Shown here: positions 16,968-25,212 of the stretch, in pieces | Position numbering within the stretch: the first letter of the stretch is position 1 | Layout of the letters: every line of letters begins with the position of its first letter | Source of the DNA: a virus | Virus record (IMG/VR): IMGVR_UViG_3300013233_000235 | Span: 140,042-204,041 of that record | Length of the DNA stretch: 64,000 bases | Reading direction: 5' to 3' (one strand) | Notes under the pieces: generated by a model | Seen by the model: only the letters and a program-made list of their open reading frames with translations | Told to the model about the DNA's origin: nothing | Databases searched by the model: none | Program-made: the position numbers and the translations under genes

Positions 16968-17680
16968 AGAGGCTACGGGAAGTACAAGGGCTATCTGTAA
17001 AGGGCATGGCCCTCTTATACGGGGTTGGTCACCAAAGTCTCCGTAATGCCGAACACGGGGTTTACTCGCTAACCCCGGATGCTTTCCAAAGTATCGCAAT
17101 GGCTAGCGAGGAAGTGTATGCTAAAGCGGGGTTTACAAGGGCAGAGATGGCCACTGCCGCTGCTGACATGTACCTGGCTAGACACCGTGAAGTCATGAAA
17201 GACTTCTCATCGAAGAAGGTTGGGCCACGTAAAGAGTATAAGGTGCTGTTACGTAACGCTCGCCTGAATGGACACATATCGTCAACGCTGCTAGCCCAAG
17301 AAATGGGCATAACCCCATACAACTTCGGTCAGTTGGAATGCGCGGGGAGATCTGTTAAGGGCCCCATGTTACACCGATGGTTATTAGCACTTGAACAATA
17401 CCAGTGTGAGCGGCCCGTGCTTATAGAGATAGTGGCTGCCAGATATGGGATCTCTATAAGTATAGCTGGGGAGGTGTTCAACCAGATATACAGTGCTATC
17501 CTGGCCAGCGGTATCACCACCCAACGGTACCTTAAAGAAACGGGTACCCGGTCAACTACGCTACAGGTGCTGAATGTGCACCGCAGGGTGATGTGGAACA
17601 TGTGCATGGCCCACAATCGGTGGGTGGACGATAATGGTTTATTAGGCGATAGTTGTAAAATAAATATGGAGGAGCTATAA
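16940..17680 (+). CDS. XRE-like helix-turn-helix protein
   Basis: 246 aa with GAGGGGGG before the ATG. N-terminal HTH at ~8-55 (MVKRLREVQGLSVKGMALLYGVGHQSLRNAEHGVYSLTPD) has the canonical Cro/C1 spacing. A second copy at ~95-150 (RLNGHISSTLLAQEMGITPYNFGQLECAG) is degenerate. It overlaps its neighbours at both ends. A DNA-binding role is likely. Confidence 0.75.
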   Translation: MGYIIGSMVKRLREVQGLSVKGMALLYGVGHQSLRNAEHGVYSLTPDAFQSIAMASEEVYAKAGFTRAEMATAAADMYLARHREVMKDFSSKKVGPRKEYKVLLRNARLNGHISSTLLAQEMGITPYNFGQLECAGRSVKGPMLHRWLLALEQYQCERPVLIEIVAARYGISISIAGEVFNQIYSAILASGITTQRYLKETGTRSTTLQVLNVHRRVMWNMCMAHNRWVDDNGLLGDSCKINMEEL

Positions 17681-18348
17681 TGAACATTGGTTTACAACGG
17701 GCGCTGGCAGGGTCCATAACGGGTGTGGTCAGCGAGACTGCCCGGCGCGCCATACAGCGGGACGATGCATCTTGCAGTTGGTACACAATGCGTAGACTGG
17801 CCCTACTGCATCCGCAGGTTGGTACAGCACTCAACCTTAACAGGCTGCTACCCACGGTCATTCGCAACACCACCTCGCAGACGGTGTGTGATAACACCGG
17901 GGAGTTCTACAGCGAGATCAGTACACGGCTTAAGATAACACATGCAGACCACCCTGATCTGGAGGCGTGTCTGCGCCACCTGGGTACAGACACGCTGAGA
18001 CCGCACCCTGCCGATGCGATCAACTGGGTAAATATGCGTTACTCACCTGGGCACCTGTGGACCCTATTTGGCAAGATGTACGGACTAGGCGAGTTATCTA
18101 CCCACCATCTGAAGCAAGCTGTGTGGCTGGCTGCCGCCCTGGGCACGTACACGGTTCTGCCCAAAGATTACACGGCAATGTATGGGCTCACCAACCGTGA
18201 GGTCAGTTCGGTATTCTCCATTGGGCGAGGGACTAGAGAAAAGTTGGCGGCCCTGGATAAATGGTCCCAGGTGTCTCCACGGGTCTCAGCCCATGGGGAC
18301 CTGCCCATATTAACGCACTGGCTGATGTTATTGCAACTACACTCGTAA
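17680..18348 (+). CDS. Hypothetical protein of the 'CTW' family
   Basis: 222 aa; its ATG shares a base with the upstream TAA and has GGAG ahead. DDASCSWYTMRRLALLHPQV near residues 27-46 and 'DYTAMYGLTNREVSSVFSIGRGTREKL' near 168-195 align with the products at 9832/16344 and 19103. The second segment looks like an HTH. Probably a DNA-binding paralogue. Confidence 0.65.
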   Translation: MNIGLQRALAGSITGVVSETARRAIQRDDASCSWYTMRRLALLHPQVGTALNLNRLLPTVIRNTTSQTVCDNTGEFYSEISTRLKITHADHPDLEACLRHLGTDTLRPHPADAINWVNMRYSPGHLWTLFGKMYGLGELSTHHLKQAVWLAAALGTYTVLPKDYTAMYGLTNREVSSVFSIGRGTREKLAALDKWSQVSPRVSAHGDLPILTHWLMLLQLHS

Positions 18349-18407
18349 CAAACAAATCTGGGTATACTACCCTAACTAACGCCGCAGATGCGGCAAGGAT
18401 ATTGACT

Positions 18408-19106
18408 ATGGAAAACCAAAGAATAGAAGCAGTTGAAACCAATGCGGCAATTTTAGAGGTCATGTTAAACTGCGGGTATGACCCCACCTACAGTCACGAC
18501 ATGGCCGCAGGCCGGGTGACATTGGCCGACGCGACATTGGCCCGCATACACGCGGAGGACCACCGTATACCCGCCCCCCTCCGCCGTATTGTCGGCGGGA
18601 TTGACGAGCTGGTAGATCAGGAGCTGAATAGATTGGGGCACACGGCGGTCTCAGTGGAAGCCAATCTTGGCAAAGGCCTATGCTATTGGGCCGGATGGAA
18701 ATATAGGTATGTCAAAAGTGGTCAACGTATGTATCACGCACCAGCCCCCGTGGACATGTTGCTAGAGGCACACAGGATGTCTGGGGAGGCTGTGGATACC
18801 GGCTTACTGAAAGCCGTGCTCACAGTGGACGTATACAGCGACCGAGTGCAACGTATGGCTGTGGCGGCCACGATGTTCCGGACGGCCTACACACTGTCTC
18901 ATCCAGAGATGGCTGTGGCTGTAGGGTTGGAAAGGCCCGAGCTAGGGCGCTACCTATGTATGGGTGGGGATGAGTCGGGTGTACTGTTAGATGCGTCCAA
19001 GACGTTTTATCGGTACATGTGGACTCACCGGGTTAAGCTTGGCGAGCTCGTCCCCGACTGGCTCAACCCTGTTGATTTCAACAGCGCTTATGGTGAATCG
19101 ATATGA
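18408..19106 (+). CDS. Hypothetical protein in HTH operon
   Basis: 232 aa from the ATG at 18408 (MENQRIEAVETNAAILEVML), AAGGATATTG upstream; the open frame extends back to 18261 inside the previous gene without a better start. Helical, with 'AVAVGLERPELGRYLCMGGDESG' near 185-207 in the position of a possible HTH. Overlaps the next gene by four bases. Confidence 0.55.
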   Translation: MENQRIEAVETNAAILEVMLNCGYDPTYSHDMAAGRVTLADATLARIHAEDHRIPAPLRRIVGGIDELVDQELNRLGHTAVSVEANLGKGLCYWAGWKYRYVKSGQRMYHAPAPVDMLLEAHRMSGEAVDTGLLKAVLTVDVYSDRVQRMAVAATMFRTAYTLSHPEMAVAVGLERPELGRYLCMGGDESGVLLDASKTFYRYMWTHRVKLGELVPDWLNPVDFNSAYGESI

Positions 19107-19696
19107 ATGAGTTGCTGACGAAGGTCTTGGGTGACCGCCAGCTAAACTTGACCCCGTCTGAAGAGAGGGCTATTTATACACCCGGCGTCGGTATGAGCTG
19201 GATAAGTCTTGGCAGGATTATCACCAATAACCCCATCCTGATGGGGCAGGGCTATTACGCCCATCTGTCAGCTGTACACTGCGATCCAAAAACATGCGTG
19301 TTAGTGGGTGGGGATGAGATGTCTACGGCTCTGGCTATCTCGATGAAAGAGTTAGCTACCTATGGTGATTCCACGTCATTGGATAACCATAAGTACTTCC
19401 TATCCAGGGGTGCCAAGCCTACTGGCATCATGGCGAGCTTGTGGATATACCACTTAGAGCGACATGGCATAACCAGTGCATCAGCGCTGTACAGAGAGGT
19501 GTATGGCCTAGATAAGCAACAGGCTAAGGCGGCGTGCGAGCTTGTCTGGGTGACCACCATGCGTGGGAGGACGGTCAGCAGGATCGCCAGCTATGCGGGT
19601 TACCGCGCCAAAGAGGTTTCCCAACTATGGGTGGTTGGGGCAAAGTCGTCCAAGAAGGATGAGGTAATCCACCGTTTACGGGAACTCATGGGGTAG
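19103..19696 (+). CDS. Hypothetical protein of the 'CTW' family
   Basis: 197 aa. 'GVGMSWISLGRIITNNPILMGQGYY' (~29-53) and 'ALYREVYGLDKQQAKAACELVW' correspond to the two conserved blocks of 16344 and 17680. 'TVSRIASYAGYRAKEVSQLWVVGAKSSKKDEVIHRL' at the C-terminus has HTH-like spacing. Last gene of the operon. Confidence 0.6.
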   Translation: MNELLTKVLGDRQLNLTPSEERAIYTPGVGMSWISLGRIITNNPILMGQGYYAHLSAVHCDPKTCVLVGGDEMSTALAISMKELATYGDSTSLDNHKYFLSRGAKPTGIMASLWIYHLERHGITSASALYREVYGLDKQQAKAACELVWVTTMRGRTVSRIASYAGYRAKEVSQLWVVGAKSSKKDEVIHRLRELMG

Positions 19697-19716
19697 TTAA
19701 CCCCCAGAATAAAGTT

Positions 19717-19740
19717 AGCCCTTCGGGGCTTTCTTTTTTA
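19717..19740 (+). terminator. Terminator of cassette 5
   Basis: AGCCC-TTCG-GGGCT hairpin and TTCTTTTTT. Confidence 0.9.
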
Positions 19741-19815
19741 TTTGTTTCCCTATATTCTTAGAACTATATAACTTGTATGAAGAGACACTTTGATCTCTTG
19801 TATAGGAGTTTAGTT
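19741..19815 (+). promoter_or_regulatory. Cassette 5: promoter, 5' hairpin and RBS
   Basis: TTTCCCTATATTCTTAGAAC block, CTATATAACTTGTATG core; arms AAGAGA (19780-19785) and TCTCTT (19794-19799), loop CACTTTGA; AGGAG; ATG at 19816. Confidence 0.9.
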
Positions 19816-20403
19816 ATGAGCGATTTTCTGACACACAGGTGTCACATGTTAAGTACACGCACCACCACCGGGGGGTCCGAGATGACCACCATCGACGGCC
19901 TTGATCTACCACGGGCGGTTAACGTAGGCGGGCATATTGAGTTGAAGAGAGGGGGTGTTACATATCGCACTGATAAGCATCCGCCTTGGAAGCCCTTTAC
20001 AGTGTTGTCAAGCTCGGGACGCCACGCCAACGGGGTATTGTTGGAAATGCACTGCGGGTGCGATGGCACATACCCGTATGTCCTGTTTATCGATGGTCGG
20101 TGCCACGTACTAGGTAAACATTTTGGTGACATCCCAGAGAATGGTTGCGTGTTTGAACAGGGTCTCTGGATGTACGGCCATGGTCTTCTAGACTACCATG
20201 AGTCTGTGGTTATAGCCATCGGTGAGTACACCGGCACCAAACCTAAGCGGCAGCTCAACTACAAGGTAATTGCAATGGATACCCCCAAACAAGAGTTCGT
20301 AATAGAGATTATACCCAATGCTGAAAATAGCATTGTGTATCAATTGCGGGTAACCCTGCCAGCGTGGGGTCCCCGCGCACAAGTGATACAACGCGTTAAG
20401 TAA
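19816..20403 (+). CDS. Hypothetical protein, triplet member 1
   Basis: 195 aa. 'CDGTYPYVLFIDGRCHVLGKHFGDIPENGCVFEQGLWMYGHGLLDYHES' near the middle is the block shared with the two genes downstream. Preceded by 'TTIDGLDLPRAVNVGGHIEL'. Beta-rich, possibly a single-sheet or partial propeller. Function unknown. Confidence 0.65.
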   Translation: MSDFLTHRCHMLSTRTTTGGSEMTTIDGLDLPRAVNVGGHIELKRGGVTYRTDKHPPWKPFTVLSSSGRHANGVLLEMHCGCDGTYPYVLFIDGRCHVLGKHFGDIPENGCVFEQGLWMYGHGLLDYHESVVIAIGEYTGTKPKRQLNYKVIAMDTPKQEFVIEIIPNAENSIVYQLRVTLPAWGPRAQVIQRVK

Positions 20404-20434
20404 TACACACACGGTATATACCAGGAGCTTAATT

Positions 20435-20866
20435 ATGAAAAACGAACAAGCATTAAAAGACAAATTGCTGTATGTTAAAGCGGAGTCCGTAAAAACGATC
20501 TCCTCCACGTTCGCCAATGGGGATCGTATCAGTCATCTGGAGGTGGACGGCATGCATATCCAGGGGCTGGATGGGTCGTCCGACGGGCGGATCGGGTGGA
20601 GTGACGGCGTCAACACATGGGTGAGCCAGCCATACCCGCTTTACCATAAAGCGGTCGGTGGACCCCAACGCTGCGGTGGGGGGCACAACCACATTGGGGT
20701 TATACTCCGCGTAAGGGATGGTGGTAGACGTCATCGGCTGTGCCTAGTTTACCGTGGCGCTGTGTACTACACTGGCGGGCTGGTTAAGAAAACCGGTGAT
20801 GACATCCTATTCAAGAACCTACTTTGGGTTGGTGGTGTGGGTCCACGGCCAGTGCCCCAGTCGTGA
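20435..20866 (+). CDS. Hypothetical protein, triplet member 2
   Basis: 143 aa, CAGGAG before the ATG. Carries 'VDGMHIQGLDGSSDGRIGWSDG' and 'RLCLVYRGAVYYTGGLVKKTGDDILFKNLLWVGGVGPRP', matching members 1 and 3 in order but shorter at the C-terminus. Stop overlaps the GTG of member 3. Confidence 0.65.
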   Translation: MKNEQALKDKLLYVKAESVKTISSTFANGDRISHLEVDGMHIQGLDGSSDGRIGWSDGVNTWVSQPYPLYHKAVGGPQRCGGGHNHIGVILRVRDGGRRHRLCLVYRGAVYYTGGLVKKTGDDILFKNLLWVGGVGPRPVPQS

Positions 20867-21444
20867 GCCAGTCGGAGTGGATGACACCCTACCAATCATT
20901 CCTGATAAGTGTCTCCCCCCAACCCCCCGATGGTGACATTATCTGCATTGATGGGCATCCCCTGCCCAATATAGGGCGTGTCGGCAACGGGTTAACCCTG
21001 GACATATCCGGTGAGCCATGGGTGACGGGTCCCCACCCGCCGTACGTGATGCTCAATGGGGTGCCAGGTGGCATCGCCATCGTATTGGTGTTCCGATGTG
21101 ATGATCTTGGCACGATGGTCATCGTTGATAAAGGCGGCCCGGTTATAATGGGGAGGTTAGTCAGGGAGGTCCCCGCGTGTGGTCCAAATGGCACAATTGT
21201 TTGTGAGCAGCGTGTGTGGTTACACGGCTTGGGGCACACCGACCTACACGGGCAGCTAAAGAAAGCCGTTAAATACACCCGGACGTGGGATGCGATCTGC
21301 ATTAGCACAGCCAACGTCAAGTCTGAGTGGGTTATCACAGCCACCAGGGGTTGGCCCACCAATCCCGACGTAGTGGATAACCCATGGGAGCCAACGTATC
21401 TGTGCCGTTGGGAAGATGCCCACTGGGCATTTGCACGTATGTAA
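20863..21444 (+). CDS. Hypothetical protein, triplet member 3
   Basis: 193 aa from the GTG in the GTGA overlap; an ATG at 20881 with GGAG is an alternative start. 'ICIDGHPLPNIGRVGNGLTLDISGEPWVTGPHPPY' and 'MVIVDKGGPVIMGRLVREVPACGPNGTIVCEQRVWLHGLGHTDLHGQ' match the blocks of members 1 and 2. Probably a tandem duplication; no activity predicted. Confidence 0.65.
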   Translation: MSQSEWMTPYQSFLISVSPQPPDGDIICIDGHPLPNIGRVGNGLTLDISGEPWVTGPHPPYVMLNGVPGGIAIVLVFRCDDLGTMVIVDKGGPVIMGRLVREVPACGPNGTIVCEQRVWLHGLGHTDLHGQLKKAVKYTRTWDAICISTANVKSEWVITATRGWPTNPDVVDNPWEPTYLCRWEDAHWAFARM

Positions 21445-21449
21445 TTAGT

Positions 21450-21473
21450 TAGCCCTTCGGGGCTTTCTTTTTT
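21450..21473 (+). terminator. Terminator of cassette 6
   Basis: AGCCC-TTCG-GGGCT hairpin and TTCTTTTTT. Confidence 0.9.
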
Positions 21474-21549
21474 ATTTGCTTCCCTATATTCTTAAGCCTA
21501 TATAACTTGTATGAAGAGACGCATTGATCTCTTGTATAGGAGTTTAGTT
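21474..21549 (+). promoter_or_regulatory. Cassette 6: promoter, 5' hairpin and RBS (DNA ligase)
   Basis: TTCCCTATATTCTTAAGCC block, CTATATAACTTGTATG core; arms AAGAGA (21514-21519) and TCTCTT (21528-21533), loop CGCATTGA; AGGAG; ATG at 21550. Nearly identical to cassette 11, which drives a ligase paralogue. Confidence 0.9.
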
Positions 21550-23481
21550 ATGAGTGAAAGATATATCAGAGATCTGAGCCTTAAGTTACAGAGGTGGACA
21601 GATGCGTATGCAAGTGGCACCCCACTTGTGTCAGATAGTTTATACGATGCCGTCCATAAGGAGTTGGACAAAGCGGTCGGCGGATCGGCTGAGAAGTTCG
21701 TACCGCAGACCCTGACAGTGGCCACCACTGGTAAGCACCGCGTCCCCATGACCACTCTCAAAGATGTTTACACGATTGAGGATATTGGCAGATTCGTGAA
21801 TGGTTTTCCAGAGGGTACCCGCTTTATAGCGGAGCCAAAGATGGATGGGATGGCTATCAGCCTAACATATGAAAACGGCGATCTGGTCAAAGGGTTAACC
21901 CGGGGTGATTATGTTAATGGGGAGCTCTGTACTGAATCCATCAGCTACGTCCCAAGCGTGCCTATAACACTCGGTCTGGATATCGATATGGAGGTTCGGG
22001 GTGAGCTTGTTGTTACCCACGAAAGCTTTACACCAGACATGGGTGTATCGCCACGCAACTTTGCCGCAGGCAGCCTTATGAAGGGGGACCAAGAGCGGAA
22101 CAAGCATCTAACGTTCATCCCATACGCTGTGACAGTGGCGCGCGGTGAATACGGGGAGTTAACAAGTCTGCACGACAAACTCATGTGGCTGGGGACCATC
22201 GGGTTCCAAACCAATCCGGCCAAGATACTGCTGGGCACCCGCGTACAAATCATCGATTGGATGAAGGATATGCATGAAAGTTGTGACCCGCAGGCACGGC
22301 CAGAAGCTTACATGTGCGCGATTGATGGGTTAGTGCTAAAGGTCGATGACTCTGAGCTGTTTGCCGACGCTGGTGGTACCAGCAAGCACCCCCACGGGGC
22401 GATCGCCTTTAAGTACAACTCAGCTAGCGCTGTCACCACGATCGTGGCTGTGGAGGAGTCTATGGGCCGCTTTGGCGAGATAACTCCAGTGGCTATCGTG
22501 GAGCCTGTGACCATCGATGGTAATGTGGTTACCCGTGCCACCCTCCACAACTACGCCAAGGTTCTAAGCAAGGGTGTATTCATTGGTGGGGAATGCGTAC
22601 TGATGCGGGCAGGTGGTGTGATACCGGACCTGGTTGCTATGACGGAGAATGTTGACAAGTTGCCAATCGTATCCCCGCCATCTGTATGCCCAAGCTGTGG
22701 TGCCGCAACAATCGTCACCGCCGACCTTATCAACACCACCTGTAGTAGAGAAGACTGGTCGGAATGTAAGGCGCGTGCGGTGCGTACTGGGGCATACATC
22801 GTGTCTAAGAAGGTGCTAAATATACAGGGGCTTGGTGGAAAGACTATCGAGAAGTTGTATGACCTTGGTGTCAAGTTAACCACCTTGCACCATGTGCTGA
22901 CACTTTCCAAGGATGATCTGGTAAAGGCCGCAGGTAACGCTATGGGGAAAAAGGTATATGACCGCATCCAGTCGGCGGCTGAGATGTCATGCCAAACATT
23001 CATAAAGGCCATGTGCATAAAGGAAATCGGCAACCATGCATCCGTTATATTGTCCGAGCATGTGGGTCACCACCCCCAGGGTTTTCTCGACTTATCGGGG
23101 GAATCTATCGGGCTTATCAATGGTTTAGCCGAAGATGAAGTTGGGCATTTGGTGGAATTCTTTGGCGATACCGCGAGGCAAGCGGCGGCATGGCGTGGTC
23201 ATGATCTGGTGACAGACCCTATGTCGCCTGAAGATGACCCCGCTAATAAAAACGCTGATGAGTTGGTAGCTAGGTTCAGCAACGCTGGATTCGATACGTC
23301 TCACAAGGTGTGTGTAACCGGATCGTTTGAGGGTTGTAACCGCGATGATATTCACAAGGCCCTAAGCAACGCTGGGTTCACACCCACGAAATCAGCCAGT
23401 GCGAATACCGCCCTAATAGCCGGCGATAAACCGTCGGCATCAAAGGTGGATAAATCGGGCGCGATGTTCTGTGCGTTTTAA
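21550..23481 (+). CDS. ligA: NAD+-dependent DNA ligase
   Basis: 643 aa, close to full bacterial LigA length. It seals nicks using NAD+, forming ligase-AMP on Lys97. Domains in order: Ia with 'YASGTPLVSDSLYD' (20-33); adenylation domain with AEPKMDG (catalytic Lys97) and 'MEVRGEL'; OB fold ('RATLHNY...GVFIGGECVLMRAGGVIP'); Cys4 zinc finger at Cys380, Cys383, Cys398 and Cys406; helix-hairpin-helix region (ALGxx-like 'MCIKEIGNHASVIL'); and a C-terminal BRCT domain (~585-643, HKVCVTGSFEG). All catalytic motifs look intact. Start chosen behind the cassette ribosome site; a leader ATG at 21511 is inside the hairpin. Confidence 0.97.
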   Translation: MSERYIRDLSLKLQRWTDAYASGTPLVSDSLYDAVHKELDKAVGGSAEKFVPQTLTVATTGKHRVPMTTLKDVYTIEDIGRFVNGFPEGTRFIAEPKMDGMAISLTYENGDLVKGLTRGDYVNGELCTESISYVPSVPITLGLDIDMEVRGELVVTHESFTPDMGVSPRNFAAGSLMKGDQERNKHLTFIPYAVTVARGEYGELTSLHDKLMWLGTIGFQTNPAKILLGTRVQIIDWMKDMHESCDPQARPEAYMCAIDGLVLKVDDSELFADAGGTSKHPHGAIAFKYNSASAVTTIVAVEESMGRFGEITPVAIVEPVTIDGNVVTRATLHNYAKVLSKGVFIGGECVLMRAGGVIPDLVAMTENVDKLPIVSPPSVCPSCGAATIVTADLINTTCSREDWSECKARAVRTGAYIVSKKVLNIQGLGGKTIEKLYDLGVKLTTLHHVLTLSKDDLVKAAGNAMGKKVYDRIQSAAEMSCQTFIKAMCIKEIGNHASVILSEHVGHHPQGFLDLSGESIGLINGLAEDEVGHLVEFFGDTARQAAAWRGHDLVTDPMSPEDDPANKNADELVARFSNAGFDTSHKVCVTGSFEGCNRDDIHKALSNAGFTPTKSASANTALIAGDKPSASKVDKSGAMFCAF

Positions 23482-23497
23482 ATAGCAGTATAAAGTC

Positions 23498-23525
23498 AGC
23501 CCCGATTAAGGGGCTTTCTTTTTTA
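23498..23525 (+). terminator. Terminator of cassette 7
   Basis: AGCCCC / GGGGCT hairpin with a 6-nt GATTAA loop, followed by TTCTTTTTT. Confidence 0.9.
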
Positions 23526-23600
23526 TTTGTTTCGCCCATATGTCAGAACTATATAACTACTATGAAGAGACACTTTGATCTCTTACTTTGGAGTTTAGTT
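23526..23600 (+). promoter_or_regulatory. Cassette 7: promoter, 5' hairpin and RBS
   Basis: TTTCGCCCATATGTCAGAAC block, CTATATAACTACTATG core; arms AAGAGA (23565-23570) and TCTCTT (23579-23584), loop CACTTTGA; GGAG; ATG at 23601. Confidence 0.9.
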
Positions 23601-24284
23601 ATGAGTAAAGTAAACGTAGATGTAACCCCCGCGATGGTAGAAACCTCATTAGCGGTATGCCTGTCCCGGAATGGTGGTACCAGTGTGCGGGAGTTTGTCG
23701 AAAAGACCAGCGCCTACTGGAAAGCCATCTTGACTGAAGAGGCTGGGGAGGTGCTGTGCGAATTGGGCATAAAGCCCTGGAAACCTCTTAAGAAGGTGAA
23801 CGCACTGCTGGAATGCGCAGACTTGTATTACACGTTACTGGCTGCCGCACACCAGCCCGGCTCGGGGGTAGGTAACGTGTACGAATCCGTGGCAGATTGG
23901 ATGTCGGCACCACCGCGCGATGACATCCCCGAGGGGTTGGTTGACAAAGGCCTCACGCTGGTACACGTGGCGTCAGATCCGATGAGTACGGTCGCCGACA
24001 AGTTGGGGGAGACCGCCATGATAATGGTGGCGATCCTCAAACAGTTGGGGTACTCCCCCGCCGACATGCTTGGGGCGTTCAAATGGAAGAACGCATTGGT
24101 AGAACGACGGTACGAGTTTACACCGACAACTGATGGGAAGGTCGTTATCTACAACAGCGGGGTGATGTCCGATGATACCGCGCTGGGCCACATCATCCGT
24201 GAGCGGGATCTCGCGATGGATCTCCATAAACCATACATGGAGATGTGCGGGGAGATCCGCAACCGTCTGGCACCTGTAAAATAG
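23601..24284 (+). CDS. All-alpha NTP pyrophosphatase, dimeric dUTPase/MazG-like
   Basis: 227 aa. It has the pattern of dimeric dUTPases and MazG-type enzymes, which hydrolyse dUTP or other NTPs to NMP and pyrophosphate with Mg2+ bound by acidic helices: 'TEEAGEVLCELGIKPWK' (Glu46, Glu47, Glu50, Trp60, Lys61), 'LLECADLYYTLL' (Glu71, Asp74), and a later 'LGYSPADMLGAFKWKNALVERRYEF' like the 'Y-x-x-K-N-x-x-N-R-x-R' substrate segment. It would keep uracil out of phage DNA. Family is by motif spacing; the substrate is inferred. Confidence 0.65.
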   Translation: MSKVNVDVTPAMVETSLAVCLSRNGGTSVREFVEKTSAYWKAILTEEAGEVLCELGIKPWKPLKKVNALLECADLYYTLLAAAHQPGSGVGNVYESVADWMSAPPRDDIPEGLVDKGLTLVHVASDPMSTVADKLGETAMIMVAILKQLGYSPADMLGAFKWKNALVERRYEFTPTTDGKVVIYNSGVMSDDTALGHIIRERDLAMDLHKPYMEMCGEIRNRLAPVK

Positions 24285-24293
24285 CAGCATAAG

Positions 24294-24323
24294 TAGACCC
24301 CCTATTAAGGGGTCTATTCTTTT
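24294..24323 (+). terminator. Terminator of cassette 8
   Basis: TAGACCCC / GGGGTCTA hairpin around CTATTAA, followed by TTCTTTTT. Confidence 0.9.
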
Positions 24324-24426
24324 TATGTAAATCTGGAATCAACGTATTTTCAATGACATATAACTAAAATGGATATAGGCGTTTTGACTTATATCTATTA
24401 ATGGCTTAACAGCCAGGAGTTTTACT
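24324..24426 (+). promoter_or_regulatory. Cassette 8: variant-type promoter, 5' hairpin and RBS
   Basis: ACATATAACTAAAATG core; hairpin arms GATATAGG (24372-24379) and CTTATATC (24388-24395), eight pairs including one G-U, around loop CGTTTTGA. A second hairpin TGGCT-TAAC-AGCCA (24402-24415) abuts the AGGAG; ATG at 24427. Nearly identical to cassette 10. Confidence 0.85.
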
Positions 24427-24768
24427 ATGACAAATCTAAAAGCGTTAGTAGTGTTCACAAATCAGTCATCCACCTATCCAGGTGTAAGCCGGTTGGTACA
24501 CAAGGCGTTAGATGGGTACAATGTTGGAGTTATGAGTATCGGTACCGTGGACCTGGAAAACAATGCGGAGGATAGAGCAATGATGGTACAACTGTTGCAG
24601 AGAAAGCAGCACGAATACAATCGGGTTGTTTACATCGATGGGGGGGATGGGAAGGCTTCTCATACCGTAGCATCCCACGCAGGTGCGTGGGATATGGTAA
24701 TCCACGTGAATGCAGACAAAGTGGTAACAGGTTGCAGTAGATCATGGGGTGAGGATATCACCCTATAA
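24427..24768 (+). CDS. Small hypothetical protein
   Basis: 113 aa (MTNLKALVVFTNQSSTYPG). Alternating strands and helices (LKALVVFTN; YNVGVMSIGTV; YNRVVYIDGGDG; WDMVIHVNA) suggest a small Rossmann-like or flavodoxin-like alpha/beta fold, but no signature loop is present. Single-gene unit between two cassettes. Confidence 0.65.
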   Translation: MTNLKALVVFTNQSSTYPGVSRLVHKALDGYNVGVMSIGTVDLENNAEDRAMMVQLLQRKQHEYNRVVYIDGGDGKASHTVASHAGAWDMVIHVNADKVVTGCSRSWGEDITL

Positions 24769-24772
24769 AGTC

Positions 24773-24798
24773 AGCCCCTTCGGGGGCTTTCTTTTTTA
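24773..24798 (+). terminator. Terminator of cassette 9
   Basis: AGCCCC-TTCG-GGGGCT hairpin and TTCTTTTTT. Confidence 0.9.
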
Positions 24799-24894
24799 TT
24801 TGTTTCCATACATTTTCAGAACTATATAACTTGTATGATAGAATAACCACATCACCTATTGACCACTATACTCTGGGTAACAAAAGGATGCTGT
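24799..24894 (+). promoter_or_regulatory. Cassette 9: promoter without the standard hairpin
   Basis: CATTTTCAGAAC block and CTATATAACTTGTATG core are intact, but the AAGAGA/TCTCTT arms are missing. The leader is replaced by an unrelated ~55-base segment ending AAAGGATG before the ATG at 24895. It may show the breakpoint where a cassette was joined to the propeller-like array. Confidence 0.75.
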
Positions 24895-25212
24895 ATGAAC
24901 ACTATACAAGTAGAAGGAAAGATGTACCCAGTGATCGATATGTCAACCCACCCCACAAATGGGCTCATGCTCGTGGCTTTCGCCAAAGGTGTGGCGGTGG
25001 TTAGACAGGACGCACTAGGTACCAATTATGTGGATGTGGTTATACCTTACCAGGTCCCTAACCCTAGGGACATCAGGGTCCATGTAAATGCGGCTTTATC
25101 AAATGGCTATTTTTCGGCCGACTTAACCTATACGCACGTGGGCACCCCATGTACGTTCAACCTAATAATCCCAGCAATGGGGGGAACAGATGATGAAACA
25201 CACATTCGGTAG
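24895..25212 (+). CDS. Small propeller-like hypothetical protein
   Basis: 105 aa from the ATG at 24895 with AAAGGATG upstream (an in-frame TTG at 24859 is rejected). Blade-like strands 'GLMLVAFAKGVAVVRQDALG' and 'YFSADLTYTHVG'. Overlaps the next gene by 23 bases. First gene of the second propeller-like array. Confidence 0.6.
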   Translation: MNTIQVEGKMYPVIDMSTHPTNGLMLVAFAKGVAVVRQDALGTNYVDVVIPYQVPNPRDIRVHVNAALSNGYFSADLTYTHVGTPCTFNLIIPAMGGTDDETHIR

